From Castellaniella sp049671645 (lineage in GTDB: Bacteria > Pseudomonadota > Gammaproteobacteria > Burkholderiales > Burkholderiaceae_B), in NCBI RefSeq assembly GCF_049671645.1, contig NZ_JBATVG010000024.1, positions 124,001 through 188,000 of the forward strand: 64,000 nt of DNA, in the 5' to 3' direction. Position 1 is the stretch's first letter. Each line of letters starts with the position of its first letter. The notes beneath the pieces were generated by a model, which searched no databases, was not told where the DNA came from, and saw only the letters and a program-made list of their open reading frames with translations. Below are positions 18,474-27,677 of the stretch, in pieces. The translations under genes and the position numbers were made by a program.

Positions 18474-20360
18474 TCACAGCACGGAACGGATCTGATCGAG
18501 GGCGCCCGGATCCTCGATGGTGGTCAGATCGCCGGGATCGCGCCCTTCGCACAGGGCCACGATGGCGCGGCGCAGGACCTTGCCGGACCGTGTTTTCGGC
18601 AGGCTGTTGACGAACAGGATGCGAGCGGGCCGGGCCACAGCGCCGTTGCGTTGTTCGATGACGCGCTTGATCTCGGCCTCCAGGCGGTCGCGGCCGCCCG
18701 TCTCGTCGAGCAGCGCCGGATTGCGCAGCACGGCGAAGGCCATGGCTTCCTGGCCCTTCAACTGATCCGCCACTCCGACCACCGCCGATTCCGCCACCGC
18801 GGGATGGGTATTCACGGACTCCTCGATCTCGCGGGTGCCCAGGCGATGGCCGGCGACATTGATGACGTCGTCGGTGCGCCCCAGGATGAACCAATAGCCG
18901 TCGTCGTCCACCAGCCCCCAGTCGGACGTGGAGTAGGTCAGACGCCCGGGGAAAGACTGGAAATAGGTCCGCACGAAGCGTTCATCATCGCCCCAGATCG
19001 TGCTCATGGCCCCCGGCGGCAGGGGCGGCTCGATCGCCACGACGCCCTTCTGGTTGGGGCCGCAATCCTGCCCGGTGGCTTCGTCGATGGCCCGCACATC
19101 GAAGCCGTAGACCGGCACCGTGGGGCTGCCGAATCGGGGCGGGATTTCCTCGACCCCCGGCTGCGCCGACAGGATCGGCCAGCCGGTCTCGGTCTGCCAA
19201 TAGTTATCGACGACGGGCTTGCCCAGCGCTTCGGACAGCCACTGGCCGGTCAGTTCGTCCAGCGGCTCGCCCGCCAGATAGATGCGGTCCAGGCTGGACA
19301 GATCGTGGCGTGCGAGCAAGGCCGGATCGTGCTTTTTCAGCACCCGGATGGCGGTCGGCGCGGAGAACAGGGCATTGACCCGGTGGGTTTCGACGATGCG
19401 CCACAGAATGGCGGCATCGGGGCGCACCGGCGTGCCCTCGTACATGACGGTGGCCTGGCCGTTCAGAAGCGGCCCGTAGACCACATAGGAATGGCCCACC
19501 ACCCAGCCCACGTCGCTGCTGGAAAAATAGACGTCGCCCGGCTTGCCGCCGAATATGTATTCCATGGATGCGCACAGGGCCACGGCATAGCCGCCCACGT
19601 CGCGCTGCACGCCTTTGGGATTGCCCGTCGTGCCCGAGGTGTACAGGATGTAGCTGGGCGAATTGGATTCCAGCCAGACCACCGGCACCTGAGCATCCAG
19701 ATGACGGGCCCGCAGGGTCGCGTAATCCAGATCGCGGCCCGCGGTCAGGTCCATGGGCGCCAGGCCGCGATTGACCAGCACGACATGTTCGGGGGCATGC
19801 GCGCACTGCGCGACGGCCTGGTCCAGCAGCGGTTTATAGGCGATCGGGCGCCCGCCGCGCGAACCCGCATCGGTGGAGATGATGACCTTGGGCTCGGCAT
19901 CGTCGATGCGTTGCGCCAGGTTATGGGACGCGAAACCGCCGAAGACCACCGAATGGATGGCGCCGATGCGGGCGCAGGCCAGCATGAAGAACGCCGCCTG
20001 GGGAATCATGGGCAGGTAGATCAGCACCCGGTCGCCCTGTTCCACCCCCAGTTGCTGCAGGATGGCGGCGGCGGCATTCACCTCGCGGGCGAGTTCGGCG
20101 CGGGTGTAGACGATTTCCTGATCGACTTCCGTCGACACCCAGATCAATGCAGGCTGATCCGCCTGGGTATCCAGCCAGCGATCCACCGCGTTGTAGCACA
20201 GGTTGGTGCGCCCGCCCACGAACCAGCGCGCAAACGGCGGACGGGAATAATCCAGCACCTGGGTAAAGGGGGTTTCCCAGTGGATGCGCTGGGCCTCGCG
20301 GGCCCAGAAGGCATCCCGATCCTGTACGGACTGCCGATGGAATTCGCGGATTTTCTGCAT
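18474..20360 (-). CDS. prpE: Propionyl-CoA synthetase
   Basis: A 628-residue AMP-forming acyl-CoA synthetase, exactly the length of known PrpE. It shares ILYTSGTTGNPKGVQRDVGG, DNYWQTETGWPILSAQPG and PKTRSGKVLRRAIVALCEG with the family, and the N-terminus MQKIREFHRQSVQDRDAFWA is typical of PrpE and not Acs. I chose the ATG at 20360 because an AGGAG site lies 8 bases before it; an ATG six codons upstream is possible. No prpBCD genes are in view, so the methylcitrate cycle is presumably encoded elsewhere. Confidence 0.92.
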   Translation of the reverse strand: MQKIREFHRQSVQDRDAFWAREAQRIHWETPFTQVLDYSRPPFARWFVGGRTNLCYNAVDRWLDTQADQPALIWVSTEVDQEIVYTRAELAREVNAAAAILQQLGVEQGDRVLIYLPMIPQAAFFMLACARIGAIHSVVFGGFASHNLAQRIDDAEPKVIISTDAGSRGGRPIAYKPLLDQAVAQCAHAPEHVVLVNRGLAPMDLTAGRDLDYATLRARHLDAQVPVVWLESNSPSYILYTSGTTGNPKGVQRDVGGYAVALCASMEYIFGGKPGDVYFSSSDVGWVVGHSYVVYGPLLNGQATVMYEGTPVRPDAAILWRIVETHRVNALFSAPTAIRVLKKHDPALLARHDLSSLDRIYLAGEPLDELTGQWLSEALGKPVVDNYWQTETGWPILSAQPGVEEIPPRFGSPTVPVYGFDVRAIDEATGQDCGPNQKGVVAIEPPLPPGAMSTIWGDDERFVRTYFQSFPGRLTYSTSDWGLVDDDGYWFILGRTDDVINVAGHRLGTREIEESVNTHPAVAESAVVGVADQLKGQEAMAFAVLRNPALLDETGGRDRLEAEIKRVIEQRNGAVARPARILFVNSLPKTRSGKVLRRAIVALCEGRDPGDLTTIEDPGALDQIRSVL

Positions 20361-20540
20361 GACGTCGTCTCCTGTCATCCTGCAGCCCCGGCATCCTGTC
20401 AGACACCCGAAACGCGGATGGTTCCTGAATTATTATGGTGTCCACATGCTACACCAGCCCCGAAATTACAGGGGAAGACTGACAGGAGGCTGACGCGCCG
20501 CAGCCCGTGATCGGCCCGGCGGATCGAGAGGTCGGCAATT

Positions 20541-21425
20541 TCAGCCGCTGTGCGCAGCCAGGCCCTGCTGCAAGGCCCAATGCGCGGCCGCCAGGCCCAT
20601 GCTGGCCGTGACCGTCACCACGGAACCATACCCGGCGCAGGACAGGCCCTGCGGGGCAGGCGCCGGCCCGCCCGCATCGGGCGCCGCGCAAGCGGCTGAC
20701 GGCTGAGTCCAGGCCGACGGCAGCACGACCGGCTGATCGAACCACAGGCAGGGCACCTTCATGCTCGGCACCCGCCGCCGGGGTTTGCCGCCGGCGGCGC
20801 CGCCCTTCGGGTAACCGTGGCGCTGGCGCAGTTCCTGGCGGATGCGTCCCAGCAAGGCATCGTGCGTGGAGGCGGACAGGTCCCCGGCCCGCAGGGCCAG
20901 GGGGTCGGTCTTGCCGCCCGCGCCGCCGCACACCAACAACGGCCAGCCCTGGGCGCGAGCCTGCAGGATCATGGCGATCTTGGCCGGAACCTGATCGGTG
21001 CAGTCCAGCAGGATGCCGGCGGGGCCGGCCGACAGGATGGCCCCCAGGTTATCGGCGCTGACGAAATCATCGATCTCCACCACCCGGCAACCGGGATGGA
21101 TGTCGCGCACCCGATCGCCCATGGCGCGGATTTTCGCCATGCCCAGCGTGCTGCCCAGGGCGTGCGCCTGACGGTTGACGTTGGATTCCGCGACGTGGTC
21201 CATGTCCACCAGCGTCAGCGCCCCCACTCCGGAACGGGCCAGGGCTTCGACGCACCAGGTCCCCACGCCGCCAATGCCGGCCACGACCACATGCAAGGCG
21301 GAGAGCCTGCGCCAGGCGCCATCGCCGTACAGCCGATCCAGCCCGCCGAAGCGGCGAAGCAGATCGGCGGCGGGCTCGGCCGAAACGGCATCCAGGGGCG
21401 TGATCGAATCCGGACCGGACATCAT
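20541..21425 (-). CDS. tcdA: tRNA threonylcarbamoyladenosine dehydratase (ThiF/HesA family)
   Basis: A 294-residue E1-like protein. It has VVVAGIGGVGTWCVEALARS (ATP-binding glycine loop), LVDMDHVAESNVNRQ and the conserved NxNRQ arginine, followed by LLDCTDQVPAKIAM. This is the TcdA/CsdL branch, which cyclises t6A at position 37 of tRNA. A basic, glycine-rich insertion near residue 215 (KGGAAGGKPRRR) lies where family members vary. The start is uncertain because no ribosome site is clear; ATGs at 21425 and 21422 both precede the conserved region. It diverges from chaC. Confidence 0.85.
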   Translation of the reverse strand: MMSGPDSITPLDAVSAEPAADLLRRFGGLDRLYGDGAWRRLSALHVVVAGIGGVGTWCVEALARSGVGALTLVDMDHVAESNVNRQAHALGSTLGMAKIRAMGDRVRDIHPGCRVVEIDDFVSADNLGAILSAGPAGILLDCTDQVPAKIAMILQARAQGWPLLVCGGAGGKTDPLALRAGDLSASTHDALLGRIRQELRQRHGYPKGGAAGGKPRRRVPSMKVPCLWFDQPVVLPSAWTQPSAACAAPDAGGPAPAPQGLSCAGYGSVVTVTASMGLAAAHWALQQGLAAHSG

Positions 21426-21563
21426 GAAGACACAAGAAGCACTGAAAGCAGCATTTTGCCACGGGCGGAGACCCGCCGGACCGCTGGCGCGGGCCGCCAT
21501 TCAGAGCCGTCGCAAGTCCTCTACAATAGGAAGCATTTATTTTTCCACCACTCGCCTGCCCCT

Positions 21564-22214
21564 GTGAACGCCCCTGCGCCTCGCTCCGCCCACCAGCCAC
21601 CGCCGCCCGAGGCATTCCGGCTGCGGGACGCCGAATGGCATGCGGCGTCCATCCGGCAGACCCTGCGGGACTGGGACAGCCGCACCGATCTCTGGGTCTT
21701 CGGCTATGGGTCGCTGATCTGGCGGCCGGAATTCGATTTCCTCGAATCCCGCCAGGCGCGCGTCCACGGCTACCACCGGGCGCTGTGCCTGTGGTCGCGC
21801 ATCAACCGCGGCACCCCCGCGCAACCCGGCCTGGTGTTCGGGCTGGACCGGGGAGGCGCCTGCACCGGCCGCGTCTTCCGGATCGCCGCCGGCCAGGTGC
21901 CCGACATACTGCCCGCCCTATGGCAGCGTGAAATGGCCAGCGCCGCCTATATTCCGCGCTGGCTGCGCTGCCATACGGCTCTCGGCCCGGTATCCGGGCT
22001 GGTCTTCACCATGAATCGCCAGGACGACGGCTACGCGCACGGCCTGTCCATCCACCAGATCGTCGCTGCCGTGCGCCGGGGCCACGGACGCTATGGCGCC
22101 TGCACCGATTACGTGCTGCAGACGGCCCAGGCCCTGAACGACGCCGGCATTCCGGACCGGCGCCTGCAGGCCATCGTGCGCGCCCTGCAATCCCCAGAAT
22201 CTTCCTTTTCCTGA
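21564..22214 (+). CDS. chaC: Gamma-glutamylcyclotransferase (ChaC-like)
   Basis: A 216-residue ChaC-family protein. LWVFGYGSLIWRPEFDF is the substrate-binding signature of these enzymes, and WQREMASAAYIPRWL carries the conserved catalytic-type glutamate. ChaC proteins cleave glutathione to 5-oxoproline and Cys-Gly. There is no ATG near the first conserved region, so I propose the GTG at 21564; the frame stays open further upstream but is antisense to tcdA there. It leads a four-gene plus-strand operon with pdxH 9 bp downstream. Confidence 0.82.
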   Translation: MNAPAPRSAHQPPPPEAFRLRDAEWHAASIRQTLRDWDSRTDLWVFGYGSLIWRPEFDFLESRQARVHGYHRALCLWSRINRGTPAQPGLVFGLDRGGACTGRVFRIAAGQVPDILPALWQREMASAAYIPRWLRCHTALGPVSGLVFTMNRQDDGYAHGLSIHQIVAAVRRGHGRYGACTDYVLQTAQALNDAGIPDRRLQAIVRALQSPESSFS

Positions 22215-22223
22215 ACCGCCACC

Positions 22224-22856
22224 ATGTCCATCGCCGATATCCGCCAGACCTATCAGAAGTTCGAACTGCTGGAAGCCGCCGCTGCGGCGAACCCCTACGC
22301 TCAATTCGAACTGTGGTTCGAGCAGGCTCTGCACAGCGAGGTCCGCGAACCCACCGCCATGACGCTGGCGACGGCCGACGCGGCCGGCCGCCCCTCCGCC
22401 CGGATCGTGCTGCTGAAGGGCTTCGACGCGCAGGGTTTCGTCTTCTACACCAACTACCAGTCACGCAAGGGCGAGGAGCTGGACGCCAACCCGCACGCCA
22501 GCCTGCTGTTCTTCTGGCCCGAGCTGGAACGCCAGGTGCGCATCGAAGGCGGCGTGACCCCCGTTCCGGCGGCCGAATCCGACGCCTACTATGCCAGCCG
22601 GCCGCTGGGCTCGCGCATCGGCGCGTGGGCCTCGCCGCAAAGCCGACCCATCAGCCACGAAGCCCTGGCGCAGCGCGTGCATGACCTGTCCGGACAACTG
22701 GGCGATGAGCCGGCCCGCCCGCCCCACTGGGGAGGCTACCGCCTGCAGGCGGCGCGCGTCGAATTCTGGCAGGGCCGGCCGTCCCGGCTGCACGACCGGC
22801 TGGTGTACACCCGAAATGCCACGGGCGGCTGGGATCTGACGCGCCTGGCCCCCTGA
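22224..22856 (+). CDS. pdxH: Pyridoxamine 5'-phosphate oxidase
   Basis: A 210-residue FMN flavoprotein that oxidises pyridoxamine or pyridoxine 5'-phosphate to PLP. It shows MTLATADAAGRPSARIVLLK, FYTNYQSRKGEELDANPHA (FMN contacts) and the end VEFWQGRPSRLHDRLVYTR, which is the strongly conserved PNPOx C-terminus with the substrate-binding arginine. The length is standard. The stop codon overlaps the next start by one base. Confidence 0.97.
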   Translation: MSIADIRQTYQKFELLEAAAAANPYAQFELWFEQALHSEVREPTAMTLATADAAGRPSARIVLLKGFDAQGFVFYTNYQSRKGEELDANPHASLLFFWPELERQVRIEGGVTPVPAAESDAYYASRPLGSRIGAWASPQSRPISHEALAQRVHDLSGQLGDEPARPPHWGGYRLQAARVEFWQGRPSRLHDRLVYTRNATGGWDLTRLAP

Positions 22857-23398
22857 TGAGCACCATGACCCGATCCTCCCCCGCTCCAGCGGATTTTCCA
22901 TCCCTGTATTTCCGCTCGGCGCTGGGCCGGTTTCCAACGGGCGTGACCATCGTCACCGCCGAGCATCCGGACACCGGCGCCCCCCTGGGCCTGACCATCA
23001 GTTCTTTCAGCTCCGTGTCACTGGCCCCGCCCATGATCCTATGGACCTTGACGCATACCGCATCGTCGCTGGAAGCGTTCCTGGCGTTGGACCATTACGT
23101 GATCCACGTCCTGTCGGCCAGCCAGATCGACCTGGCCCGCCGCTTTGCCAAAGGATCGCAAACCGACCGGTTCGCCGGCCTGGCGCTGAACCGCGCGCCC
23201 AACGGCACCCTGATGCTGGGGGATTCCCGCTGCGCCGCCTGGTTCGAATGCCACAACACCCAGCACCATCAGGCAGGGGATCATACGATCTTCGTCGGCC
23301 AGGTGGAACACTGCCAGCGTCAATTGCTGTCGCCGCTGATCTACCACGCCGGGGATTTCGAACTGACCCAGGCCAGCGAACCCCTGTCCCGCAACTGA
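22856..23398 (+). CDS. Flavin reductase family protein (FMN-binding split barrel)
   Basis: A 180-residue protein of the flavin reductase-like family (HpaC/FRP-type). It begins ALGRFPTGVTIVTAEHPDTG and has GLTISSFSSVSLAPPMILWT, the flavin-contact motif, and HYVIHVLSASQIDLARRFA. Such proteins reduce FMN or FAD with NAD(P)H, usually for a monooxygenase, but no monooxygenase is adjacent. It sits between pdxH and purU with one-base overlap upstream. Confidence 0.85.
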   Translation: MSTMTRSSPAPADFPSLYFRSALGRFPTGVTIVTAEHPDTGAPLGLTISSFSSVSLAPPMILWTLTHTASSLEAFLALDHYVIHVLSASQIDLARRFAKGSQTDRFAGLALNRAPNGTLMLGDSRCAAWFECHNTQHHQAGDHTIFVGQVEHCQRQLLSPLIYHAGDFELTQASEPLSRN

Positions 23399-23432
23399 CG
23401 CCGGACGCCCCTCTTCCCGATTGCGACCTTTC

Positions 23433-24281
23433 ATGCACGACTACATCCTGACGCTTTCCTGCCCCGACCGCATGGGCATCGTCCATACCGTCAGCAGCTG
23501 GCTGTTGACGCTGCACGGCAACATCGTGCACGCGCAGCAGTTCGGCGACCCCGACAGCCAGCAGTTCTTCCTGAGAGTCCATTTCGCTCTGCCGGCCGCC
23601 ACCCCCATCGAGACCCTGCAACAGGACTTCTCGGGCGCCGCCGAACGCTTCAACATGCAGTTCCAGATCCATGACGCCCGCCGCAAGGCGCGACTGCTGG
23701 TCCTGGTCAGCCGCCAGGGGCATTGCCTGAACGATCTGCTGTTTCGCGTGCAAAGCGGGCAGATGCCGGCGGAAATCGCGGGGGTCGTGTCCAATCACCC
23801 GGATTTCCAGGCGCTGGCGCAGGCGCACGGCCTGCCGTTTCACCACCTGCCGGTTTCCGCCGACACCCGCGCGGCCCAGGAGCGCCAGATCCTGGATCTG
23901 GTCGATCGCGAACGCGTGGACCTGGTCGTGCTGGCCCGCTACATGCAGATCCTGTCATCCGACCTATGCGGCGCCCTGGAAGGCCGCGCGATCAACATCC
24001 ATCACAGTTTCCTGCCCAGCTTCAAGGGCGCGCGGCCTTATTACCAGGCCCACGCGCGGGGCGTGAAGATCATCGGCGCCACCGCGCACTACGTGACGCA
24101 GGACCTGGACGAGGGCCCCATCATCGAGCAGGACATCGAACGGGTGGACCACGCCATGGGCCCGCAGGACCTGACGCGCATCGGCAGCGATATCGAATCG
24201 GTGGTCCTGTCGCGCGCCGTGCGCTGGCACGTGGAGCACCGCATCCTGCGAAACGGGCGGCGCACGGTGGTATTCCGGTAG
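23433..24281 (+). CDS. purU: Formyltetrahydrofolate deformylase
   Basis: A 282-residue enzyme that hydrolyses 10-formyl-THF to formate and THF, balancing one-carbon pools and supplying formate for purine synthesis. The N-terminal ACT domain begins LTLSCPDRMGIVHTVSSWLL. The catalytic formyltransferase region has INIHHSFLPSFKGARPYYQA (Asn and His) and HYVTQDLDEGPIIEQ (Asp). I chose the ATG at 23433; a TTG four codons earlier is less likely. It is the last gene of the chaC-pdxH operon and converges with a MaoC-like gene. Confidence 0.93.
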   Translation: MHDYILTLSCPDRMGIVHTVSSWLLTLHGNIVHAQQFGDPDSQQFFLRVHFALPAATPIETLQQDFSGAAERFNMQFQIHDARRKARLLVLVSRQGHCLNDLLFRVQSGQMPAEIAGVVSNHPDFQALAQAHGLPFHHLPVSADTRAAQERQILDLVDRERVDLVVLARYMQILSSDLCGALEGRAINIHHSFLPSFKGARPYYQAHARGVKIIGATAHYVTQDLDEGPIIEQDIERVDHAMGPQDLTRIGSDIESVVLSRAVRWHVEHRILRNGRRTVVFR

Positions 24282-24340
24282 AGCCCCAGGTCTTCAGCCC
24301 GAAGGCCGGTCCAGAGGCTCGGGGTCCGCGAGGCGGATCC

Positions 24341-24793
24341 TCAGTCCGATCCGGCGGGCAATTCCAGTTCGAACAGGCTGGTGGCCTCGACCTCCAGCAC
24401 CTGTTCGTCATTCTGATTGAACAGACGCCAGGCCCATCGGATGATGCCCAGATCGTCTCTCGACGAGGACACCCGTTTCGAATCCACAGTGGCTTCCAGG
24501 CGCAGTTGATCGCCCGGCCGCACCGGCAGGATCCAGCGCAGGCGCTCCAACCCCGGCGAACCGAAGGACTCTGAATCGTGCAGGGCGGATTCCACCGCCA
24601 TGCGCATGGCCAGGCCGCAGGTCATCCAGCCGCTGGCGATCAGGCCGCCCCAGCGCCCCGAACGGGCGCGCTCGGCATCCACATGGAACCACTGCGGATC
24701 ATAGGTGCGGGCAAAGGCCAGCATCTCCGCTTCATCCACCGTCACCGGCCCGTGGTGAATCACCATGCCCGGTTCGAATTCCTTGAATTTCAT
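24341..24793 (-). CDS. MaoC-family dehydratase/hydratase
   Basis: A 150-residue single hot-dog protein. It has FARTYDPQWFHVDAERAR and GLIASGWMTCGLAMRMAVE, the R-specific enoyl-CoA hydratase pattern in which Asp and His act on the enoyl double bond. Proteins of this size often act in side branches of fatty-acid or aromatic-acid metabolism. The start at 24793 follows a GGAAA site; ATGs two and seven codons upstream are possible. It lies about 140 bp downstream of tsaC on the same strand. Confidence 0.82.
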   Translation of the reverse strand: MKFKEFEPGMVIHHGPVTVDEAEMLAFARTYDPQWFHVDAERARSGRWGGLIASGWMTCGLAMRMAVESALHDSESFGSPGLERLRWILPVRPGDQLRLEATVDSKRVSSSRDDLGIIRWAWRLFNQNDEQVLEVEATSLFELELPAGSD

Positions 24794-24932
24794 GACCATT
24801 TTCCAGGACAACACCAGGATTCATCATCCTGACGGCCCAGCCGGGACGCATGCCGCCGGCCGGGGCGAAAGTAATCCGTCAGTTTAACCGCATCCCCGGC
24901 CTGCGCCGGCCCCCTGATGAGACCCGGTCCCG

Positions 24933-25985
24933 TCAGGCGGAAAACGCGGCGGCCGCCCGGCTGATCCGATCGTCGATGCCCTGCCAGGCGGGCTCGGCGG
25001 GCGGGCGCTGCAGCACGATGAGATCGTAGCCGGCCGCATCCAGTTCGCGCAGCAGCGCGTACAGGCGGCGGGCATAGTGGGCCGGATCGGCTCGCACGAC
25101 CACCCAGTCCACGCCCTCGGGCGCGGGGCCGGGCGGCGCATCCAGCACCACCACGGCCAGACGGCGGGCGGGCCGTCCAGCCTGCGCAATCGCCAAGGCC
25201 GGAGCCGGCCCCAGCCCGGCCGCCCAGGCCGACAGCGCAGCCGGGTCCATCAGCGCCACAGGCGTATGCGGCGCATAGTGCGCCTTGAGCGACCCCGACA
25301 CCCGGGGCGCCGCCGCATCGGGCAGCGCGGGCAGATCGCCCAGGATCTCGGCCAGCTGCAGCACATTGATCTGGCCGGGCCGCAGCAAGGTCGGACCCAC
25401 GCCCTGCTCCAGGCGGGAGAGATCCAGGATGGTCGATTCGATGCCGACCTGGGATTCGCCGCCCTCCAGGATCATCAGGGCCTGGTCGTCCAGATCGGGA
25501 AACGCCTGGCGCACGTGGTCCGCCCGCGTCGGCGACACCTGGCCGAATTGATTGGCCGAGGGCGCCGCCACGCCGCCGCAGCCATGGGGCTTGAGCGCGG
25601 CGAACACATGCAGCAGGGTCTGCGCGACCGGATGCGCCGGACAGCGCAGGCCGATGCTGTCCTGGCCGCCGCTGACCGCATCCGGAATCCGGGCGGCGCG
25701 CGGCAGGATCAGGGTCAGGGGCCCCGGCCAGAACGCCGCCATCAACTGCCGCGCCTGCAGCGGCACGGCAGCCGCCCAATAGGCCGGATCGGTGTCCGGG
25801 GCCAGGTGGACGATGACGGGATGATTGGCGGGACGCTTTTTGGCCGCATAGATGCGGGCCACCGCCTGCGGGTTTTCGGCATCGGCCCCCAGACCGTAGA
25901 CGGTCTCGGTGGGGAACGCCACCAGGCGCCCCCGGTCCAGCCGGCGGGCGGCCTCCAGAATGCGGGCCTGCGCGGAGTCAGGCAT
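24933..25985 (-). CDS. tsaC: L-threonylcarbamoyladenylate synthase (Sua5/YrdC, long form)
   Basis: A 350-residue Sua5-type enzyme making threonylcarbamoyl-AMP for t6A in tRNA. The YrdC domain has LVAFPTETVYGLGADA, YAAKKRPANHPVIVHL and AAPSANQFGQVSPT; the C-terminal Sua5 domain follows GIESTILDLS and RPGQIN. The start (complement of 25983-25985) overlaps purK by 8 bp, and the frame continues upstream only as purK antiframe. The same window holds tcdA, which acts later on the same tRNA modification. Confidence 0.92.
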   Translation of the reverse strand: MPDSAQARILEAARRLDRGRLVAFPTETVYGLGADAENPQAVARIYAAKKRPANHPVIVHLAPDTDPAYWAAAVPLQARQLMAAFWPGPLTLILPRAARIPDAVSGGQDSIGLRCPAHPVAQTLLHVFAALKPHGCGGVAAPSANQFGQVSPTRADHVRQAFPDLDDQALMILEGGESQVGIESTILDLSRLEQGVGPTLLRPGQINVLQLAEILGDLPALPDAAAPRVSGSLKAHYAPHTPVALMDPAALSAWAAGLGPAPALAIAQAGRPARRLAVVVLDAPPGPAPEGVDWVVVRADPAHYARRLYALLRELDAAGYDLIVLQRPPAEPAWQGIDDRISRAAAAFSA

Positions 25986-27156
25986 CCGACAGCCCCAGCG
26001 CGCCGGCCACGCGGGCCACGCGGGCATGCAATTCGGCGGCCGTGGCGCCCAGGATGTTGACGTGGCCCATTTTGCGCCCCGGACGGGCCTGGCTCTTGGC
26101 GTACAGATGCAGGCGCGTGCCGGGCACGGACAGCACGCCCGCCCAATCCGGCTCGCGCAGCCGCCCATCGGGATCGAACCACAGGTCTCCCAGCAGATTC
26201 AGCATGGCGCTGGGGCATAGCGGATCCGTCATGCCCAGGGGCAGCCCGGCCATGATGCGGGCCTGCTGTTCGAACTGGCTGACCAGGCAGCCGTCTTGCG
26301 TGTAGTGACCGCTGTTATGCGGGCGCGGCGCCATTTCGTTGGCAATGACCGCGCCGTCGCGCAACACGAAGAATTCAACGCACAGCACCCCGTGGTAATC
26401 CAGGTGGTCCGCGATCCGCAAGGCATGGCGGCGGGCCCGATCCGCCACGGCGGGATCGATCGTGCCGTCGACGGTCGACACCGCCAGGATGCCGTCGCGA
26501 TGCGCATTGCGGGAGGGCGGATACGTGACCGTGCGGCCATCCAGGCCGCGCGCCACCACGACGGAGATCTCGTAGTCCAGCGGCTGCAGGGCTTCCAGCA
26601 CGCAGGCCGCCCCGCGCAGGGACTCGAACGCCTGCAGGGCCTGTTCGCGGGACGATACCCGAACCTGACCCTTGCCGTCATAACCCAGGCGCGCGGTCTT
26701 GAGGATGCCGGGAAACAAGGATGCGGGACAGACATCCAGATCGGACGCCTGCGACACGGCCGCATGCGCGGCCACCGGCACTCCGGATGCTTGCAGATAG
26801 GCCTTCTCGGCCAGACGGTCCTGGGCGATGGCCACCGAATCCCCGGCCGGGGCCGTCCGGCACAAGCCGGCCAGGCGGCGCAGGCTGTCGGCCGGCACGT
26901 TTTCGAATTCAGTCGTCACCGCCGCGCACAGACTGCCCAGTGTGTCGAGCGCCTGCGGATCGTCGTAGGCGGCGCGGATGTGGCGGTCCGCCACCGCGCC
27001 GGCCGGACTGGATTCGGCAGGGTCCAGCACCGCCACGCGATAGCCCAGCGCCTGGGCCGATTGACAGAACATGCGGCCCAACTGACCGCCGCCCAGCACC
27101 CCCAGCCAGGCCCCGGGCGCCGTCGGCAGAGCGGCCCCGCTGTCGGAGCCGACCAT
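25978..27156 (-). CDS. purK: N5-carboxyaminoimidazole ribonucleotide synthase
   Basis: A 392-residue ATP-grasp enzyme that carboxylates AIR with bicarbonate and ATP to N5-CAIR in purine synthesis. The start WLGVLGGGQLGRMFCQSAQA is highly characteristic, as are FFVLRDGAVIANEMAPRPHN and SGHYTQDGCLVSQFEQ. It overlaps purE by one base and tsaC by eight, consistent with a tightly packed operon fbaA-purC-purE-purK-tsaC. Confidence 0.96.
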   Translation of the reverse strand: MVGSDSGAALPTAPGAWLGVLGGGQLGRMFCQSAQALGYRVAVLDPAESSPAGAVADRHIRAAYDDPQALDTLGSLCAAVTTEFENVPADSLRRLAGLCRTAPAGDSVAIAQDRLAEKAYLQASGVPVAAHAAVSQASDLDVCPASLFPGILKTARLGYDGKGQVRVSSREQALQAFESLRGAACVLEALQPLDYEISVVVARGLDGRTVTYPPSRNAHRDGILAVSTVDGTIDPAVADRARRHALRIADHLDYHGVLCVEFFVLRDGAVIANEMAPRPHNSGHYTQDGCLVSQFEQQARIMAGLPLGMTDPLCPSAMLNLLGDLWFDPDGRLREPDWAGVLSVPGTRLHLYAKSQARPGRKMGHVNILGATAAELHARVARVAGALGLSDA

Positions 27157-27677
27157 CAGGAAACCTCCGGCGGCACGACCATGGCGCGGGCGGCCTGGGT
27201 CTGGCGCGCCCGATAGGCCTGCAGGCGCTGCAGCAGGTCGGCATCCGTCATGGCCAGATTGGCGATCACGTGCAAGGCGGCATTGGCCGCCCCCGATTCG
27301 CCGATGGCGAAGGTGCCCACGGGAACCCCCCGGGGCATCTGCACGATCGACAGCAGGGAGTCTTCGCCGCGCAGATAGCGCGAGGGCACCGGCACCCCGA
27401 ACACCGGCACCGGAGTCAGGGCCGCCATCATGCCGGGCAGATGAGCCGCCCCGCCCGCCCCGGCCACGATGGCCCGCAAGCCCCGCGTGACCGCCTGGGC
27501 GCCGTATTCGACCATGTCCAGCGGCATGCGGTGCGCCGACACCACCCGGGTCTCGTGGGCGATGCCGAACTCATCGAACACCGCAGCGGCATGGCGCATC
27601 ACGTCCCAGTCGCTGGACGAGCCCATGATCAGCCCCACCACGGGGGCCTGGGCCGACGCGGCGGCAGCCTCGATCAT
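27156..27677 (-). CDS. purE: N5-carboxyaminoimidazole ribonucleotide mutase
   Basis: A 173-residue PurE class I enzyme that converts N5-CAIR to CAIR. It has LIMGSSSDWDVMRHAAAVFD, TRVVSAHRMPLDM and AGAGGAAHLPGMMAALT, the catalytic Ser, His and mobile loops. The ATG at 27677 overlaps the purC stop by 4 bp; the open frame above it lies inside purC. It is immediately followed by purK, its metabolic partner. Confidence 0.95.
   Translation of the reverse strand: MIEAAAASAQAPVVGLIMGSSSDWDVMRHAAAVFDEFGIAHETRVVSAHRMPLDMVEYGAQAVTRGLRAIVAGAGGAAHLPGMMAALTPVPVFGVPVPSRYLRGEDSLLSIVQMPRGVPVGTFAIGESGAANAALHVIANLAMTDADLLQRLQAYRARQTQAARAMVVPPEVS

Noticed and set aside
18387..20510. Very long open frame on the plus strand opposite prpE
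   Set aside because: It is antisense to a clear full-length PrpE with all family motifs; its translation is rich in His, Arg, Gly and Gln and resembles no protein, the usual effect of GC-rich third-codon bias.
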